Shown: positions 16,016 to 24,609 of the stretch, one piece after another
Position numbering within the stretch: the stretch's first letter is position 1
Layout: every line of letters starts with the position of its first letter
Notes under the pieces: model-generated
Seen by the model: the letters and a program-made list of their open reading frames with translations, nothing else
Told to the model about the DNA's origin: nothing
Database searches by the model: none
Origin: Bradyrhizobium japonicum USDA 6
GTDB taxonomy: Bacteria > Pseudomonadota > Alphaproteobacteria > Rhizobiales > Xanthobacteraceae
Length of the DNA stretch: 64,000 nt
Reading direction: 5' to 3'
Assembly: GCF_000284375.1 (NCBI RefSeq)
Contig: NC_017249.1
Span: forward strand, 6,689,001 to 6,753,000
Translations under genes and position numbers: made by a program

Positions 16016-17074
16016 TCACTTAAACCAGTGCACCAGCGCGATGCTGATGCCGAGCAGCAGCATCAGCGACAATGTCACCGCCGCGGTTACGCGGCCGCCG
16101 ACATTCGCCAGCACCTTCACATCGACGCCCAGCCCCAGCGCGGCCATGGAGACGACGGTGAGGAAGCTCGTGATCTTCGTCACCGGTCCCACCACCGTGC
16201 CGGGCACGATCTCCAGCGAACGCAGGGTCGCCAGCGCAAGGAAGCCGAGGATGAACCAGGGGACCAGGCGGAAGAAGCCGACATTGGATTTCTTGGCGCC
16301 GGCATGCCAGCGCGAGGCGACCAGGGAGAGACCGACGACGACGGGCCCGAGCATCAACACGCGCATCAGCTTCACTAGCGTGCCGATCTGCGTCGAGATG
16401 AGCCCGGCCGGCACCGTCGCGGCCAGAACCTGCGGCACGGCGTACACGGTGAGGCCCGCGAGGATGCCGTACTGCGTGGCCGACAATTGCAGCAGCGGAA
16501 TCAGCAGCGGCAGGCCCAGCACCATCATCACGCCGAGGATGGCGGTGAAGGAGATCGAGGATGCGATCTCGTCGCTGTTGGCGCCGATGATCGGCGCCAC
16601 GGCTGCGATCGCGGAATTGCCGCAGATCGAGTTGCCGCAGGCGATCAGGATCGACAGGCGCGTCGACAGGCCGAGCAGCCGGCTGATCCCGAAGGAGACG
16701 CAGAGTGCGACCACGACGACCGCGGCGATCGAGGCGAGCAGCGCGATGCCGGAAGCCGCGATCGCAGCAAAGCTGATGGAGGCCCCCAGCAGCATGACCG
16801 CGACTTCGAGCAGCTGTTTCGCGCTGAAGGCGATGCCGGCCTGCCAGCGCGGCGCGGGTTTCCAGAAGCTGCGCAGCGCCATGCCGAGTAGGATGGCCAT
16901 GACCAGCGCCTCGACATAGGGATGCTCGAAAACGCCCAGCTCCAGGTGCTCGAGCAGGGCCGAGACACCGGCGACGGCGATGCAGAGGAGGATGCCGGGA
17001 ATCAGCGCGACGACGCGGCTAAGGGCAGTGGTCGGCTTGGCGTCGGTCGGGCTGGATGCTTGATTCTGCGACAC
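16016..17074 (-). CDS. YeiH/UPF0324 family putative sulfate exporter
   Basis: A 352-residue membrane protein with about 10-11 hydrophobic helices. It has the family hallmarks PYVEALVMAILLGMALRSFWKP, the half-repeat ACGNSICGNSAIAAVAPIIGA (residues about 144-164) and AALGLGVDVKVL near the end. UPF0324/YeiH proteins are annotated as putative sulfate exporters and often sit beside sulfur metabolism genes, though direct evidence is thin. Here it is convergent with the SsuABC-like importer, consistent with release of sulfite or sulfate from an imported sulfur compound (inferred). Upstream is a GAGAGAA-A-TTCTCTC palindrome. Confidence 0.88.
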   Translation of the reverse strand: MSQNQASSPTDAKPTTALSRVVALIPGILLCIAVAGVSALLEHLELGVFEHPYVEALVMAILLGMALRSFWKPAPRWQAGIAFSAKQLLEVAVMLLGASISFAAIAASGIALLASIAAVVVVALCVSFGISRLLGLSTRLSILIACGNSICGNSAIAAVAPIIGANSDEIASSISFTAILGVMMVLGLPLLIPLLQLSATQYGILAGLTVYAVPQVLAATVPAGLISTQIGTLVKLMRVLMLGPVVVGLSLVASRWHAGAKKSNVGFFRLVPWFILGFLALATLRSLEIVPGTVVGPVTKITSFLTVVSMAALGLGVDVKVLANVGGRVTAAVTLSLMLLLGISIALVHWFK

Positions 17075-17149
17075 AAATCTCTCCCAGAGGAGAAAGATTT
17101 ATACGCACCACGCTCTCACTGGGGAACAAGTTTTCGGCATATCAGGGCC

Positions 17150-17164
17150 GAGAGAAATTCTCTC
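17150..17164. promoter_or_regulatory. Palindrome GAGAGAA-N-TTCTCTC upstream of the YeiH gene
   Basis: Perfect 7-base arms around one base, 76 bases upstream of the YeiH-like start. It could be an operator; no regulator gene is adjacent, so the assignment is weak. Confidence 0.3.
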
Positions 17165-17185
17165 CTCAGCCCGGAATAAGCGGGA

Positions 17186-17404
17186 TCAGAAGATCAGGCT
17201 CTTGGCGAGCGAGGCGACCCGGCTGAAGCCGTCATAGATGCCCGGCTCGAAGAAGGCCGCGCGCGCCAAAACGATGCCCGCGACCAGCGACCAGAACACC
17301 GTGGTGCCGGCCCGCAGCAGGAGCTTTGAGGCGCGCGACTTCGGCTGGGCGTCCGTTGCGGACACCAGCTGCTCGCCGAAGGGTTCAAATCCGGTGCGTT
17401 CCAT
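17186..17404 (-). CDS. Small hypothetical protein with one membrane segment
   Basis: A 72-residue frame beginning MERTGFEPFGEQLV. It has a basic stretch (KSRASKLLLR), one hydrophobic segment (TTVFWSLVAGIVLARAAFF) near residues 33-51 and a short tail. Composition suits a real single-pass membrane protein, but no family is recognised and no strong ribosome-binding site precedes the ATG. It lies between the YeiH and livF genes on the same strand as both. An upstream in-frame start would give 109 residues. Confidence 0.5.
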   Translation of the reverse strand: MERTGFEPFGEQLVSATDAQPKSRASKLLLRAGTTVFWSLVAGIVLARAAFFEPGIYDGFSRVASLAKSLIF

Positions 17405-17568
17405 GGCCGTCAATCCATCAAATCGTGATGGGAATGTCGTCGTTTCGGCCCCAAACGGCAATGGAAGCGATTGGCGTTTTTGCCCTGCGGAGGGGAAACT
17501 CCTTCCGTCGGGCACCCCCGAGGCAATAGTTTTCTTCTTTTGCCCTATTCGGGCACCGTAACCACGGC

Positions 17569-18282
17569 TTAGAGGGCCAGATAACGCCGCCGGATCGCGT
17601 CGTTGGCCTTCAGCTCGTCGATCCCGGCGGCATAGACGATCTGGCCCTTGTCGATGACCGTGGCGTGGCTGGCAAGCCCGAGACAGAAATGCATGTTCTG
17701 CTCGGCGATCAGGACGGTCGCACCGAGCTGGCGGAGCTGCCGCAACAGCTCGCCGATCCGCTGCACGATGATCGGCGCGAGGCCTTCGCTCGGCTCATCG
17801 AGCAGCAACAGCGCCGGGTTGCCCATCAGCGTGCGCGCGATGGCGAGCATCTGCTGCTCCCCGCCCGAGAGACGTCCGGCAATGCGATGGCGCAGCGGCT
17901 CCAGCAGCGGGAAGACGTCGTAGATGCGCCTGATCGGCCACTCGTCCTGGCCTTCCGGCCCCTTCTTGCGACCGATGACGAGATTGTCCTCGACCGTGTG
18001 CTCCGGAAAGATCTGGCGATCCTCCGGCACGAAGCCGAGACCGGCGCGCGCGATATGGTGCGGCTTCTGGCCCGAGATCACCGCGCCGCGCAGGCTGATC
18101 CTGCCCCGCCGCGGTGGCGCCAGTCCCATGATCGCCTTCATGGTCGTCGATTTGCCCGCGCCATTGCGGCCCAAAAGCGCCATGGTCTCGCCCTGCCGCA
18201 CCGAGAGGCCGACGCCGAACAGGATCTGGCTCGTGCCATAGTAGACGTCGAGATCGGCGACTTCGATAATGGTCGCGCTCAT
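17569..18282 (-). CDS. livF: Branched-chain amino acid-type ABC ATPase LivF
   Basis: A 237-residue ATPase. Walker A is GRNGAGKST near residue 38, signature RLSGGEQQM near 138, Walker B ALLLLDEPSEGLAP near 158, and the switch His region is VLIAEQNMHF. The short length and EGLAP motif are characteristic of LivF. It is the last gene of a livK-livH-livM-livG-livF transcription unit; its start overlaps the livG stop by 4 bases. Liv systems in this clade carry many hydrophobic carboxylates, and the divergent acyl-CoA ligase/monooxygenase operon suggests an aromatic or related acid rather than leucine (inferred). Confidence 0.92.
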   Translation of the reverse strand: MSATIIEVADLDVYYGTSQILFGVGLSVRQGETMALLGRNGAGKSTTMKAIMGLAPPRRGRISLRGAVISGQKPHHIARAGLGFVPEDRQIFPEHTVEDNLVIGRKKGPEGQDEWPIRRIYDVFPLLEPLRHRIAGRLSGGEQQMLAIARTLMGNPALLLLDEPSEGLAPIIVQRIGELLRQLRQLGATVLIAEQNMHFCLGLASHATVIDKGQIVYAAGIDELKANDAIRRRYLAL

Positions 18283-19034
18283 GCGGCAGCCCCCGCATGT
18301 TCGGTGCCGAGATAGGCCTCGATCACGGCACTGTTGTTGCGGATTTCGTCGGGCGTGCCGGTCGCGAGGATGCGGCCGTAGCAGAGCACGACGATCTTTG
18401 GGGCGATCTTGAACACGATGTCCATGTCGTGCTCGATGAAGACGACCGTGATTTTCTGCGTCTCCCAGAGCTCGCGCACCTTGTCGATCATGCGCCAGCG
18501 CTCTTCCGGGCCCATGCCGGCAGTCGGCTCGTCCAGCAGCAGAACCTTTGGTTCGAGCACCAGCGCAAGTGCGATGTCGAGCAGTTTCTGGTCGCCATGC
18601 GACAGCGTTGCGGCCGTGCGATTGCGCTTTCCCGCGAGGCCCAGCAGCTCCATCACATGCTCGGCGCGGTCGCGCGTCTCGGGCAACGGAAAGCGCTTGT
18701 GCAGCACCGCGGACGAGCGCTGATCGGCGCTGACGGCGGCGAGCATGGTCTCTTGCACCGTCAGTGACTTGAAGATGCTGGCCACCTGGAAGGCGCGGCC
18801 GATGCCGTGGCGCACGATCTCCGGCGGCGAGCGGCCGGCGAGATCGATGCCGTCGAGCAGAACCTGACCGGAATCCGGCCTCAAGGCGCCCGTAATCAGG
18901 TTGAAGAACGTGCTCTTGCCGGCGCCGTTCGGGCCGATCACCGCGGTGAGCGAGCCGTCGGGAAAGTCGAGCGTGACGTCGTTGGTCGCCTTCACGCCGC
19001 CGAAGGATTTTGCGAGGTTGCGGATCTCGAGCAT
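18279..19034 (-). CDS. livG: Branched-chain amino acid-type ABC ATPase LivG
   Basis: A 251-residue ATPase. Walker A GPNGAGKST lies near residue 37, a LivG-type signature TLSHGDQKLLDIALAL near 150, Walker B VLLLDEPTAGMGPEE near 172, and VVFIEHDMDIVF follows. It partners LivF below the LivH/LivM membrane pair. The ATG at 19034 was chosen because it starts the conserved MLEIRNLAKSFGG and lies 2 bases from the livM stop; a longer frame overlapping livM is spurious. Confidence 0.92.
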   Translation of the reverse strand: MLEIRNLAKSFGGVKATNDVTLDFPDGSLTAVIGPNGAGKSTFFNLITGALRPDSGQVLLDGIDLAGRSPPEIVRHGIGRAFQVASIFKSLTVQETMLAAVSADQRSSAVLHKRFPLPETRDRAEHVMELLGLAGKRNRTAATLSHGDQKLLDIALALVLEPKVLLLDEPTAGMGPEERWRMIDKVRELWETQKITVVFIEHDMDIVFKIAPKIVVLCYGRILATGTPDEIRNNSAVIEAYLGTEHAGAAA

Positions 19035-19036
19035 CG

Positions 19037-20056
19037 CTAGCGCCCCTCGCCTGCGTCGCGCCGGTGCGAAAACCAGTCGGCGACGAAATCCAGCAGGCCT
19101 TTGCGCAGGCCCAGCGCGAAGAACAGGATGACCACGCCGAGCACGATGCCGTGGTACTCGGTGAAGCGCGTGACGGTGTCGTTGAGCAGAAGCAGCAGCA
19201 CGGTGCCGACCATCGGCCCCAGGAAGGTCGAGACGCCGCCGAGCATGTTGATGAAGATGCCCTCGCCCGAGATCGTCCAATAGGCGAATTCCGGATAGGC
19301 GCCGGAGACGAACAGCGCCATCACCATGCCGCCCATCGACGCGAACAGCGCCGCCAGCACGAAGACTGTCAGCTTTGCCCGCCAGACGTCGATGCCGAGG
19401 AAGCTCGCGCGCGCGGCGTTGTCGCGGATCATGCGCAAGGTGTAGCCGAACGGCGATTGCGCGATCTGGCGCATCGCGAGCAGGCCGAGGATCAGGAGCG
19501 CGCAGCTCGCGACATAGAGATGGACGTGGTTGGCAAGATCGATGCCGAGAAACACGGGTCGCGGAATGCCGCCGCGCAGGCCCTGGTCGCCGCCGGTGAA
19601 AGACGCCCAGGACAAGATGGTCGAGTGGATCAGCATCTGGAAGGCGAGTGTGACGAAGGCGAAATAGATCTCCTTCAGCCGCACGCAGATCGCGCCGATG
19701 ATTGCCGCGATCACCGCCGTGATCGCCAGCGTCGCGATGAAGGCCACGGGAATCGGCACGCCCAGCTTCTGCATGATCAGGCCGAAGCCGTAGGCGCCAA
19801 GGCCGAAGAACATGCCGTGGCCGAACGAGGTCAGACCGGTGTAGCCGACCAGCAGGTTCAGCGAGGTCGCGAACAGGCCGTAAGCCGAGCAGCGGATGAC
19901 GAAATCGAGCAGCGCCTTGCTGCCCGTGAACAGCGGCAGGCTCGCCAGCACGGCGAACGCGATCACGGCGATCAGGACGTCGCGATAGCGTTGCAGCGCC
20001 GCACCGCTGCGCACCGGCGCCAGCGTCTCGGCGCGTCCGGCCTCGAGCTCAGTCAT
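19037..20056 (-). CDS. livM: Branched-chain amino acid-type ABC permease LivM
   Basis: A 339-residue membrane protein of BPD_transp_2 family with about 9-10 helices. LivM hallmarks are NLLVGYTGLTSFGHGMFFGLGAYGFG (residues about 68-93), the EAA-like SPFGYTLRMIRDNAARASFLGIDVWRAKL, and ISGEGIFINMLGGVSTFLGPMVG near residue 270. Its start overlaps the livH stop (ATGA), and it forms a heterodimeric channel with LivH. Confidence 0.92.
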   Translation of the reverse strand: MTELEAGRAETLAPVRSGAALQRYRDVLIAVIAFAVLASLPLFTGSKALLDFVIRCSAYGLFATSLNLLVGYTGLTSFGHGMFFGLGAYGFGLIMQKLGVPIPVAFIATLAITAVIAAIIGAICVRLKEIYFAFVTLAFQMLIHSTILSWASFTGGDQGLRGGIPRPVFLGIDLANHVHLYVASCALLILGLLAMRQIAQSPFGYTLRMIRDNAARASFLGIDVWRAKLTVFVLAALFASMGGMVMALFVSGAYPEFAYWTISGEGIFINMLGGVSTFLGPMVGTVLLLLLNDTVTRFTEYHGIVLGVVILFFALGLRKGLLDFVADWFSHRRDAGEGR

Positions 20057-20955
20057 GCCGCCTCCTTGCCGAACAGGCCGGTGGGCTTGGAGACCAGCAC
20101 GATCACCATGAACAGATACATCAGGCCTTCCGTGAACAGGGGAAAGCCGAGCGAGCCGAAGGAGCGGATAAGGCCGAGCAGCAGCGCGCCGATCAGAGCG
20201 CCCAGGATCGATCCCATGCCGCCGATCACGGTGACGATGAAGGATTCGATCAGCACCGAAAATCCCATGCCGGGCGTGAGCGAACGCACGGGCGCCGCGA
20301 GCGCACCGGCAAGGCCAGCCAGCATGCCGCCGAGCGCGAACACGCCCCCATAGATCAGGCCGGTGTTGATGCCGAGCGCCGAGACCATGCCGGGATTATG
20401 TGCCGCCGCCCGGATCACCTTGCCGATGCGGCTGCGCGAGAGCCCGATGCCGAGCACGATCGCCGCGACCAGCGCGACGCCGATCAGCAGCAGGTAATAA
20501 GGCGGAACAACGCCGCCGGCGATGAACAGCGGCATCACCTGGAATGCCGCGGGCATGCCCATCGACCTGAATTCCGGCCCCCAGATGATGCGCACGACAT
20601 CGTCGAAGATCAGCACGAAGGCGTAGCAGACGAGCAGCTGCATCAGCACGTCGGCGCCATAGACGCGGCTCATGAAGACGCGCTCGAAGATCAGGCCGAG
20701 AAGCGCGGTCCCGGCCGCCCCCGCGAGCATCGCAAGCGCAAAGCTCCCGGTAAGCTGATAGGCCGTCATCGCGAAATAGGCGCCGAACATATAAAAGGCG
20801 CCGTGGCTGAAATTGACGACCTTGAGCACGCCGAAGATCAGCGTCAGCCCGACTGCGACCAGGAACAGGAGCATGCCGATGATGAGGCCGCTGGTGGTTT
20901 GCGTCACCAGGCAGGCGGAGCTGGAGAGGCAGCCGGCGAGCGCGTCGAGATCCAC
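20053..20955 (-). CDS. livH: Branched-chain amino acid-type ABC permease LivH
   Basis: A 300-residue permease with eight or so helices and LivH motifs LTLIFGVLKVVNFSHGAFYMFGAY (residues about 38-61), RSRIGKVIRAAAHNPGMVSALGIN, and FIVTVIGGMGSILGALIGALLLG. It uses a GTG start at 20955; no better ATG lies in frame nearby, and the ribosome-binding site is weak. A strong hairpin in the 90-base gap from livK may lower expression relative to the binding protein. Confidence 0.88.
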   Translation of the reverse strand: MDLDALAGCLSSSACLVTQTTSGLIIGMLLFLVAVGLTLIFGVLKVVNFSHGAFYMFGAYFAMTAYQLTGSFALAMLAGAAGTALLGLIFERVFMSRVYGADVLMQLLVCYAFVLIFDDVVRIIWGPEFRSMGMPAAFQVMPLFIAGGVVPPYYLLLIGVALVAAIVLGIGLSRSRIGKVIRAAAHNPGMVSALGINTGLIYGGVFALGGMLAGLAGALAAPVRSLTPGMGFSVLIESFIVTVIGGMGSILGALIGALLLGLIRSFGSLGFPLFTEGLMYLFMVIVLVSKPTGLFGKEAA

Positions 20956-21008
20956 GGGAGCACTTTCATTGCGACGCGCCGGACCTGGCGCGGAGAGCCA
21001 AATAGAAA

Positions 21009-21036
21009 CGGCGGAGACGGTCGCCCGTCCCCGCCG
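21009..21036 (-). terminator. Stem-loop between livK and livH
   Basis: Arms CGGCGGAGACGG / CCGTCCCCGCCG (one mismatch in twelve) with a 4-base loop, 9 bases past the livK stop. Like the ytfQ-ytfR hairpin it probably tunes binding-protein versus membrane-gene expression; no T tract is present. Confidence 0.55.
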
Positions 21037-21045
21037 CGCATCGGA

Positions 21046-22305
21046 TCAGGTGTAGCCCTTGCTCTTCTTCCACTCGGCCTCGAGCTCGAAGATGGTCTTC
21101 CAGTCGCCGGCCCTGACCTCGGGCACGTAGGGCTCCTGCGGGATCGTGGTGCCCCAGCCGATGGCATAGCCGACCAGCGTGTGGTCGTCGCCGCGCATCG
21201 TTACGGTGCCGTCGGCGCCGAACGGGCACTTGATGGTGAGGCCCTTCAGCACCTCCGCGATCTTCTTGCCGTCGGTGGAGTTGGCCTTCTTGGCGGCTTC
21301 GGCCAGGAACATCACGGCCGTTGCGTTCTGCCACGACCAGTTGGTCGGGTACTCGTTGTATTTGGCCTTGTAGGCATCGCCCCAGGCGGCGTTCTCCGGC
21401 GTGGTCGGGAAGGTCTTGATGTAGCGGTTGCCGGAGTGGATGCCTTTGGGCAAGTTCTTCACCACGGTGAGCGCGGTGTAGTCGGCCATGTTGACCGCGA
21501 ACACCTCCATCTGGCCGAACATCGCGTAGATGTTGGCCTGGTCGATATAGGAGGTGAGATCGCCGCCCCAGAGGCAGGAATACAACGCCTGCGGCTTGGC
21601 CTGGAGGATCTTCGTCACCACTTCGGTGTAGTCGGGCTGGAACAGTTTTGGCCAGGACTCGCTGATGATTTCGACGTCGGGCGCAAAGCGCTTCAGGTAC
21701 AGCGTGAACTCACCGGTGGTGTCGCGGCCATAGGCATAGTCCGGCGAGCAGGTCGCCCATTTCTTCAGGCCCTTGGCTTTCGCGATCGAGGCGGCATAGC
21801 TGCCGCCGACGATGGAATCGTGGATGCCCTGGCGCACGCAGCGGAACGCGTTCGGGATGTGCTGCTTCGGATCAGCCGTGAGCGAGGACGCCTCCGAGCA
21901 GGTGTGGACGCAGAGCACACCGAGATCGCGCGCCACTTCGTGAACCGCAAACGATCCGGACGACGCCTCGCCGTCGATCAGCCACTCGCAACCATCCGTG
22001 TTGACGAGCTCGCGCGCGACGCGGGCGGCTTCCTGCGGCTGGCCCTTGGAGTCGCGGATCACCATCTCGATCTGACGGCCGGCAAGTCCGCCGGCAGCGT
22101 TGACCTTGTCGACCTCGAGCATCACCGCATTGCGCGACGATGTGCCGAGCTGCGCGACGCGGCCCGACAGAATCGTCGGCATGCCGATCTTGATCGTCTT
22201 GGCTTGCGCGCGCGCCACCCACGGTGCGGCAACACTCATCGCACCGGCACCCATCAGCGCCAGCGTTGAACGGCGGCTGATGCCCGGCATGCGGGTTCTC
22301 GTCAT
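21046..22305 (-). CDS. livK: Liv-type ABC substrate-binding protein (Tat signal)
   Basis: A 419-residue Peripla_BP_6 binding protein. The N-terminus has a twin-arginine signal (SRRSTLALMGAG) cleaved after about residue 34 (VARA). The mature domain starts TIKIGMPTILSGRVAQLG and includes NAAGGLAGRQIEMVIRDSKG and an ACSPDYAYGRDTT-like loop. At about 385 mature residues it is longer than amino acid-specific LivK, as in binders of aromatic or short-chain acids. The ATG at 22305 gives the Tat motif at the right distance. A 25-base palindrome lies in the 172-base divergent promoter region shared with the acyl-CoA ligase. The substrate is unknown; the symbol is by family. Confidence 0.85.
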   Translation of the reverse strand: MTRTRMPGISRRSTLALMGAGAMSVAAPWVARAQAKTIKIGMPTILSGRVAQLGTSSRNAVMLEVDKVNAAGGLAGRQIEMVIRDSKGQPQEAARVARELVNTDGCEWLIDGEASSGSFAVHEVARDLGVLCVHTCSEASSLTADPKQHIPNAFRCVRQGIHDSIVGGSYAASIAKAKGLKKWATCSPDYAYGRDTTGEFTLYLKRFAPDVEIISESWPKLFQPDYTEVVTKILQAKPQALYSCLWGGDLTSYIDQANIYAMFGQMEVFAVNMADYTALTVVKNLPKGIHSGNRYIKTFPTTPENAAWGDAYKAKYNEYPTNWSWQNATAVMFLAEAAKKANSTDGKKIAEVLKGLTIKCPFGADGTVTMRGDDHTLVGYAIGWGTTIPQEPYVPEVRAGDWKTIFELEAEWKKSKGYT

Positions 22306-22410
22306 TTTCCCCTCCCTCTTTCGGGTCGGCGTTTCCTGGTCCCTTGCCGGAGATCGTCTCGTCTCCGTGTTCCCAACAATTTCAGAGGCAGGGGGTGACG
22401 TCAAGCCAAA

Positions 22411-22435
22411 GATGAATTACGAGTCATAATTCATC
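22411..22435. promoter_or_regulatory. 25-base palindrome in the livK/acyl-CoA ligase promoter region
   Basis: Perfect 9-base arms GATGAATTA / TAATTCATC flank a 7-base spacer, an A+T island in GC-rich DNA. It lies 42 bases upstream of the acyl-CoA ligase ATG and 105 bases upstream of livK. Its size and symmetry suit a TetR-family dimer-of-dimers operator, and a TetR gene is second in the divergent operon. Confidence 0.65.
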
Positions 22436-22477
22436 AAAGGAGGAAGCGAGGCCGGTAATCGGCCCAAAACCCGCAAA

Positions 22478-23971
22478 ATGATCAATCTTTCGAGCTTCAT
22501 CACCTTTCATGCCCGGCGCACGCCGGACCGGCCCGCGCTGAAATATCGCGGCGAGGAGATCTCCTACGCCGATTTCGATGCGCGCATCCGGCAAGCGGCC
22601 GGCTGGCTCGTCGCGCAGGGCATCGGCGCTGACGACGTCGTGGCCGTGCTGATGAAGAACAGCGCGGCGTTCCTGGAGCTCATCTTCGCCACCAGCCATC
22701 TCGGCGCGGTGTTCTTGCCGATCAATTTTCGACTGTCACGCGACGAGGTCGGCTTCATCGCCGGCAATGCCGGCGCGCGGTTGTTGATCGTCGATGAAGA
22801 ACTCGCCGCGAATGCAGCGGGCGCGAAAATTGTCGTGCTGAACGAAGCCGCGCAGCAAAGCATCACGCACCTCGCGGGCGAGGCCGCACCCGCGCCGATG
22901 CACGTCCGCGCGCCGTCCGACCTGATGCGGCTGATGTACACCTCGGGTACGACCGACCGCCCCAAAGGGGTGATGCTCACTTACGATAATTTCTACTGGA
23001 AGTCCGCCGACCAGACCATCGCGCTCGGCATCAGCGCCGAGACCCGACTGCTCGTCGTCGGCCCGCTCTATCACGTCGGCGCGCTCGACCTGCCGGGCAT
23101 CGCCGTGCTCTGGCATGGCGGCTTCATCCGCATCGAACGCAGTTTCGAGCCGGAGACCGCGCTTGCGGCGATCGCCGAGGACAAGCTCAACGCCGCATGG
23201 TTCGCGCCTGTGATGACCACCGCGATGCTCACCTGCCCCACCCGCGATCGCTACGACGTCTCCAGCCTGAGATGGGCGATCGGCGGCGGCGAGAAGACGC
23301 CGGAGGTGCGCATCCGCGCGTTCTCGGAGTTCTTCCGCCATGCGCGCTACATCGATGCCTATGGCCTCACCGAGACCGTCGGCGGCGACACTTTCATGGA
23401 AGCCGGCCGCGAGATCGAGAAGATCGGCTCGACCGGGCGCGCCATCGCCCATGTCGAGATCGAGATCCGTGACGAGGACGGAGAGAGGCTGCCGCCGAAC
23501 GTCAATGGCGAGATCTGCCTGCGCGGACCGAAAATCACGCGCGGCTATTGGAAGGATTCGCAGAAGACGGCGGCGGCCTTCTTCGGCGATTGGTTCCGCA
23601 GCGGCGATGTCGGCTATCTCGACGAGGAAGGCTTCCTGTACCTGACCGACCGCAAGAAGGACATGATCATCTCGGGCGGCGAGAACATCGCCTCCTCCGA
23701 GGTCGAGCGCGTCATCTACGATTTGCCCGAAGTGCGCGAAGTCGCAGTGATCGGGCTGCGCGATGCGCGCTGGGGCGAGCGGCCGGTCGCCATCGTCGTG
23801 CTGGCCGAAGGCGCGAGCCTTGAACTCCCTGCCCTCACCGAGCACTGCCGCGCGCGCCTGGCGAGCTTCAAGGTGCCGAAGGAGCTCGTCATCCGCGACA
23901 GCCTGCCGCGGAATCCGAGCGGAAAGATCCTCAAGCGCGTGCTGCGCGCCGAGCTGGAGACCTCTGAATGA
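22478..23971 (+). CDS. Acyl-CoA synthetase (AMP-forming, FadD-like)
   Basis: A 497-residue adenylate-forming enzyme that activates a carboxylic acid to its CoA thioester with ATP. The AMP-binding core is YTSGTTDRPKG at residues 154-164, then the A5-type AYGLTETVG, the A7 GDWFRSGDVGYLDEEGF and DRKKDMIISGGENI, and the C-terminal catalytic lysine in NPSGKILKR. A good AAAGGAGG lies 34 bases before the ATG, oddly far; no nearer in-frame start was found. The stop overlaps the TetR gene by 4 bases. The substrate is probably an acid taken up by the divergent Liv system or made by the downstream monooxygenase pathway (inferred). Confidence 0.9.
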   Translation: MINLSSFITFHARRTPDRPALKYRGEEISYADFDARIRQAAGWLVAQGIGADDVVAVLMKNSAAFLELIFATSHLGAVFLPINFRLSRDEVGFIAGNAGARLLIVDEELAANAAGAKIVVLNEAAQQSITHLAGEAAPAPMHVRAPSDLMRLMYTSGTTDRPKGVMLTYDNFYWKSADQTIALGISAETRLLVVGPLYHVGALDLPGIAVLWHGGFIRIERSFEPETALAAIAEDKLNAAWFAPVMTTAMLTCPTRDRYDVSSLRWAIGGGEKTPEVRIRAFSEFFRHARYIDAYGLTETVGGDTFMEAGREIEKIGSTGRAIAHVEIEIRDEDGERLPPNVNGEICLRGPKITRGYWKDSQKTAAAFFGDWFRSGDVGYLDEEGFLYLTDRKKDMIISGGENIASSEVERVIYDLPEVREVAVIGLRDARWGERPVAIVVLAEGASLELPALTEHCRARLASFKVPKELVIRDSLPRNPSGKILKRVLRAELETSE

Positions 23972-24609
23972 CGCAAGCGAATGCCAAGGTCACAAAGCTC
24001 AACCGCGTCGAGCGCAACGCCTGGACCAAGCAGAAGATCTTTGACGCCGCCACGAAGGTCGTCGGCAAGCATGGCTACGCCGAGGCCTCCGTCGCCCGCA
24101 TCACGGAAGAAGCCGGCGTCGCGCAAGGCACCTTCTACAATCATTTCGAGAACCGGCAGCAGCTGCTCGACCAGCTGCTGCCGAAGATCGGCCTCGACAT
24201 GGTGGAATTCATCCGCGCCCGCACCGGCACCGCCGATGCCGCGCGGCAGGAGATCGCGCGCTTTTCCGCCTTCTTCGACTTTATCCGCGAGGTGCCGGAG
24301 TTCCTGCGCATCCTCAACGAGGCCGAATTCTTCGCGCCCATCGGCTACCAGAAACATCTCGACAACATCTCGGTCGCCTATGTCCGCATCTTGCGCCGCG
24401 CGCGAACGGCCGGCGCGATCGAGGATTACAGCGACGAGGAATTCGAGGCCATCGTCCACATGCTGATGGGCGCGCGCGGCTATCTCAGTCGCCGCTACTC
24501 CTATTCGGCAGGCGGCGTCACCGCCGTGCCCGACCACGTCATCTCCGCCTATCGCAAGCTGATGACGCGCGGCCTCTTCAGTGCATCCGGAGATCAGGAC
24601 ACGCCATGA
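23968..24609 (+). CDS. TetR family transcriptional regulator
   Basis: A 213-residue repressor. The HTH spans residues about 18-65 (KIFDAATKVVGKHGYAEASVARITEEAGVAQGTFYNHFENRQQLLDQL), followed by an all-helical ligand domain. It overlaps the acyl-CoA ligase and monooxygenase genes by 4 bases each, so it is embedded in the operon it probably controls. The palindrome at 22411-22435 is the natural operator candidate, giving ligand-dependent control of both this operon and the divergent liv genes. The ligand may be a CoA ester or the acid itself (inferred). Confidence 0.9.
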   Translation: MTQANAKVTKLNRVERNAWTKQKIFDAATKVVGKHGYAEASVARITEEAGVAQGTFYNHFENRQQLLDQLLPKIGLDMVEFIRARTGTADAARQEIARFSAFFDFIREVPEFLRILNEAEFFAPIGYQKHLDNISVAYVRILRRARTAGAIEDYSDEEFEAIVHMLMGARGYLSRRYSYSAGGVTAVPDHVISAYRKLMTRGLFSASGDQDTP

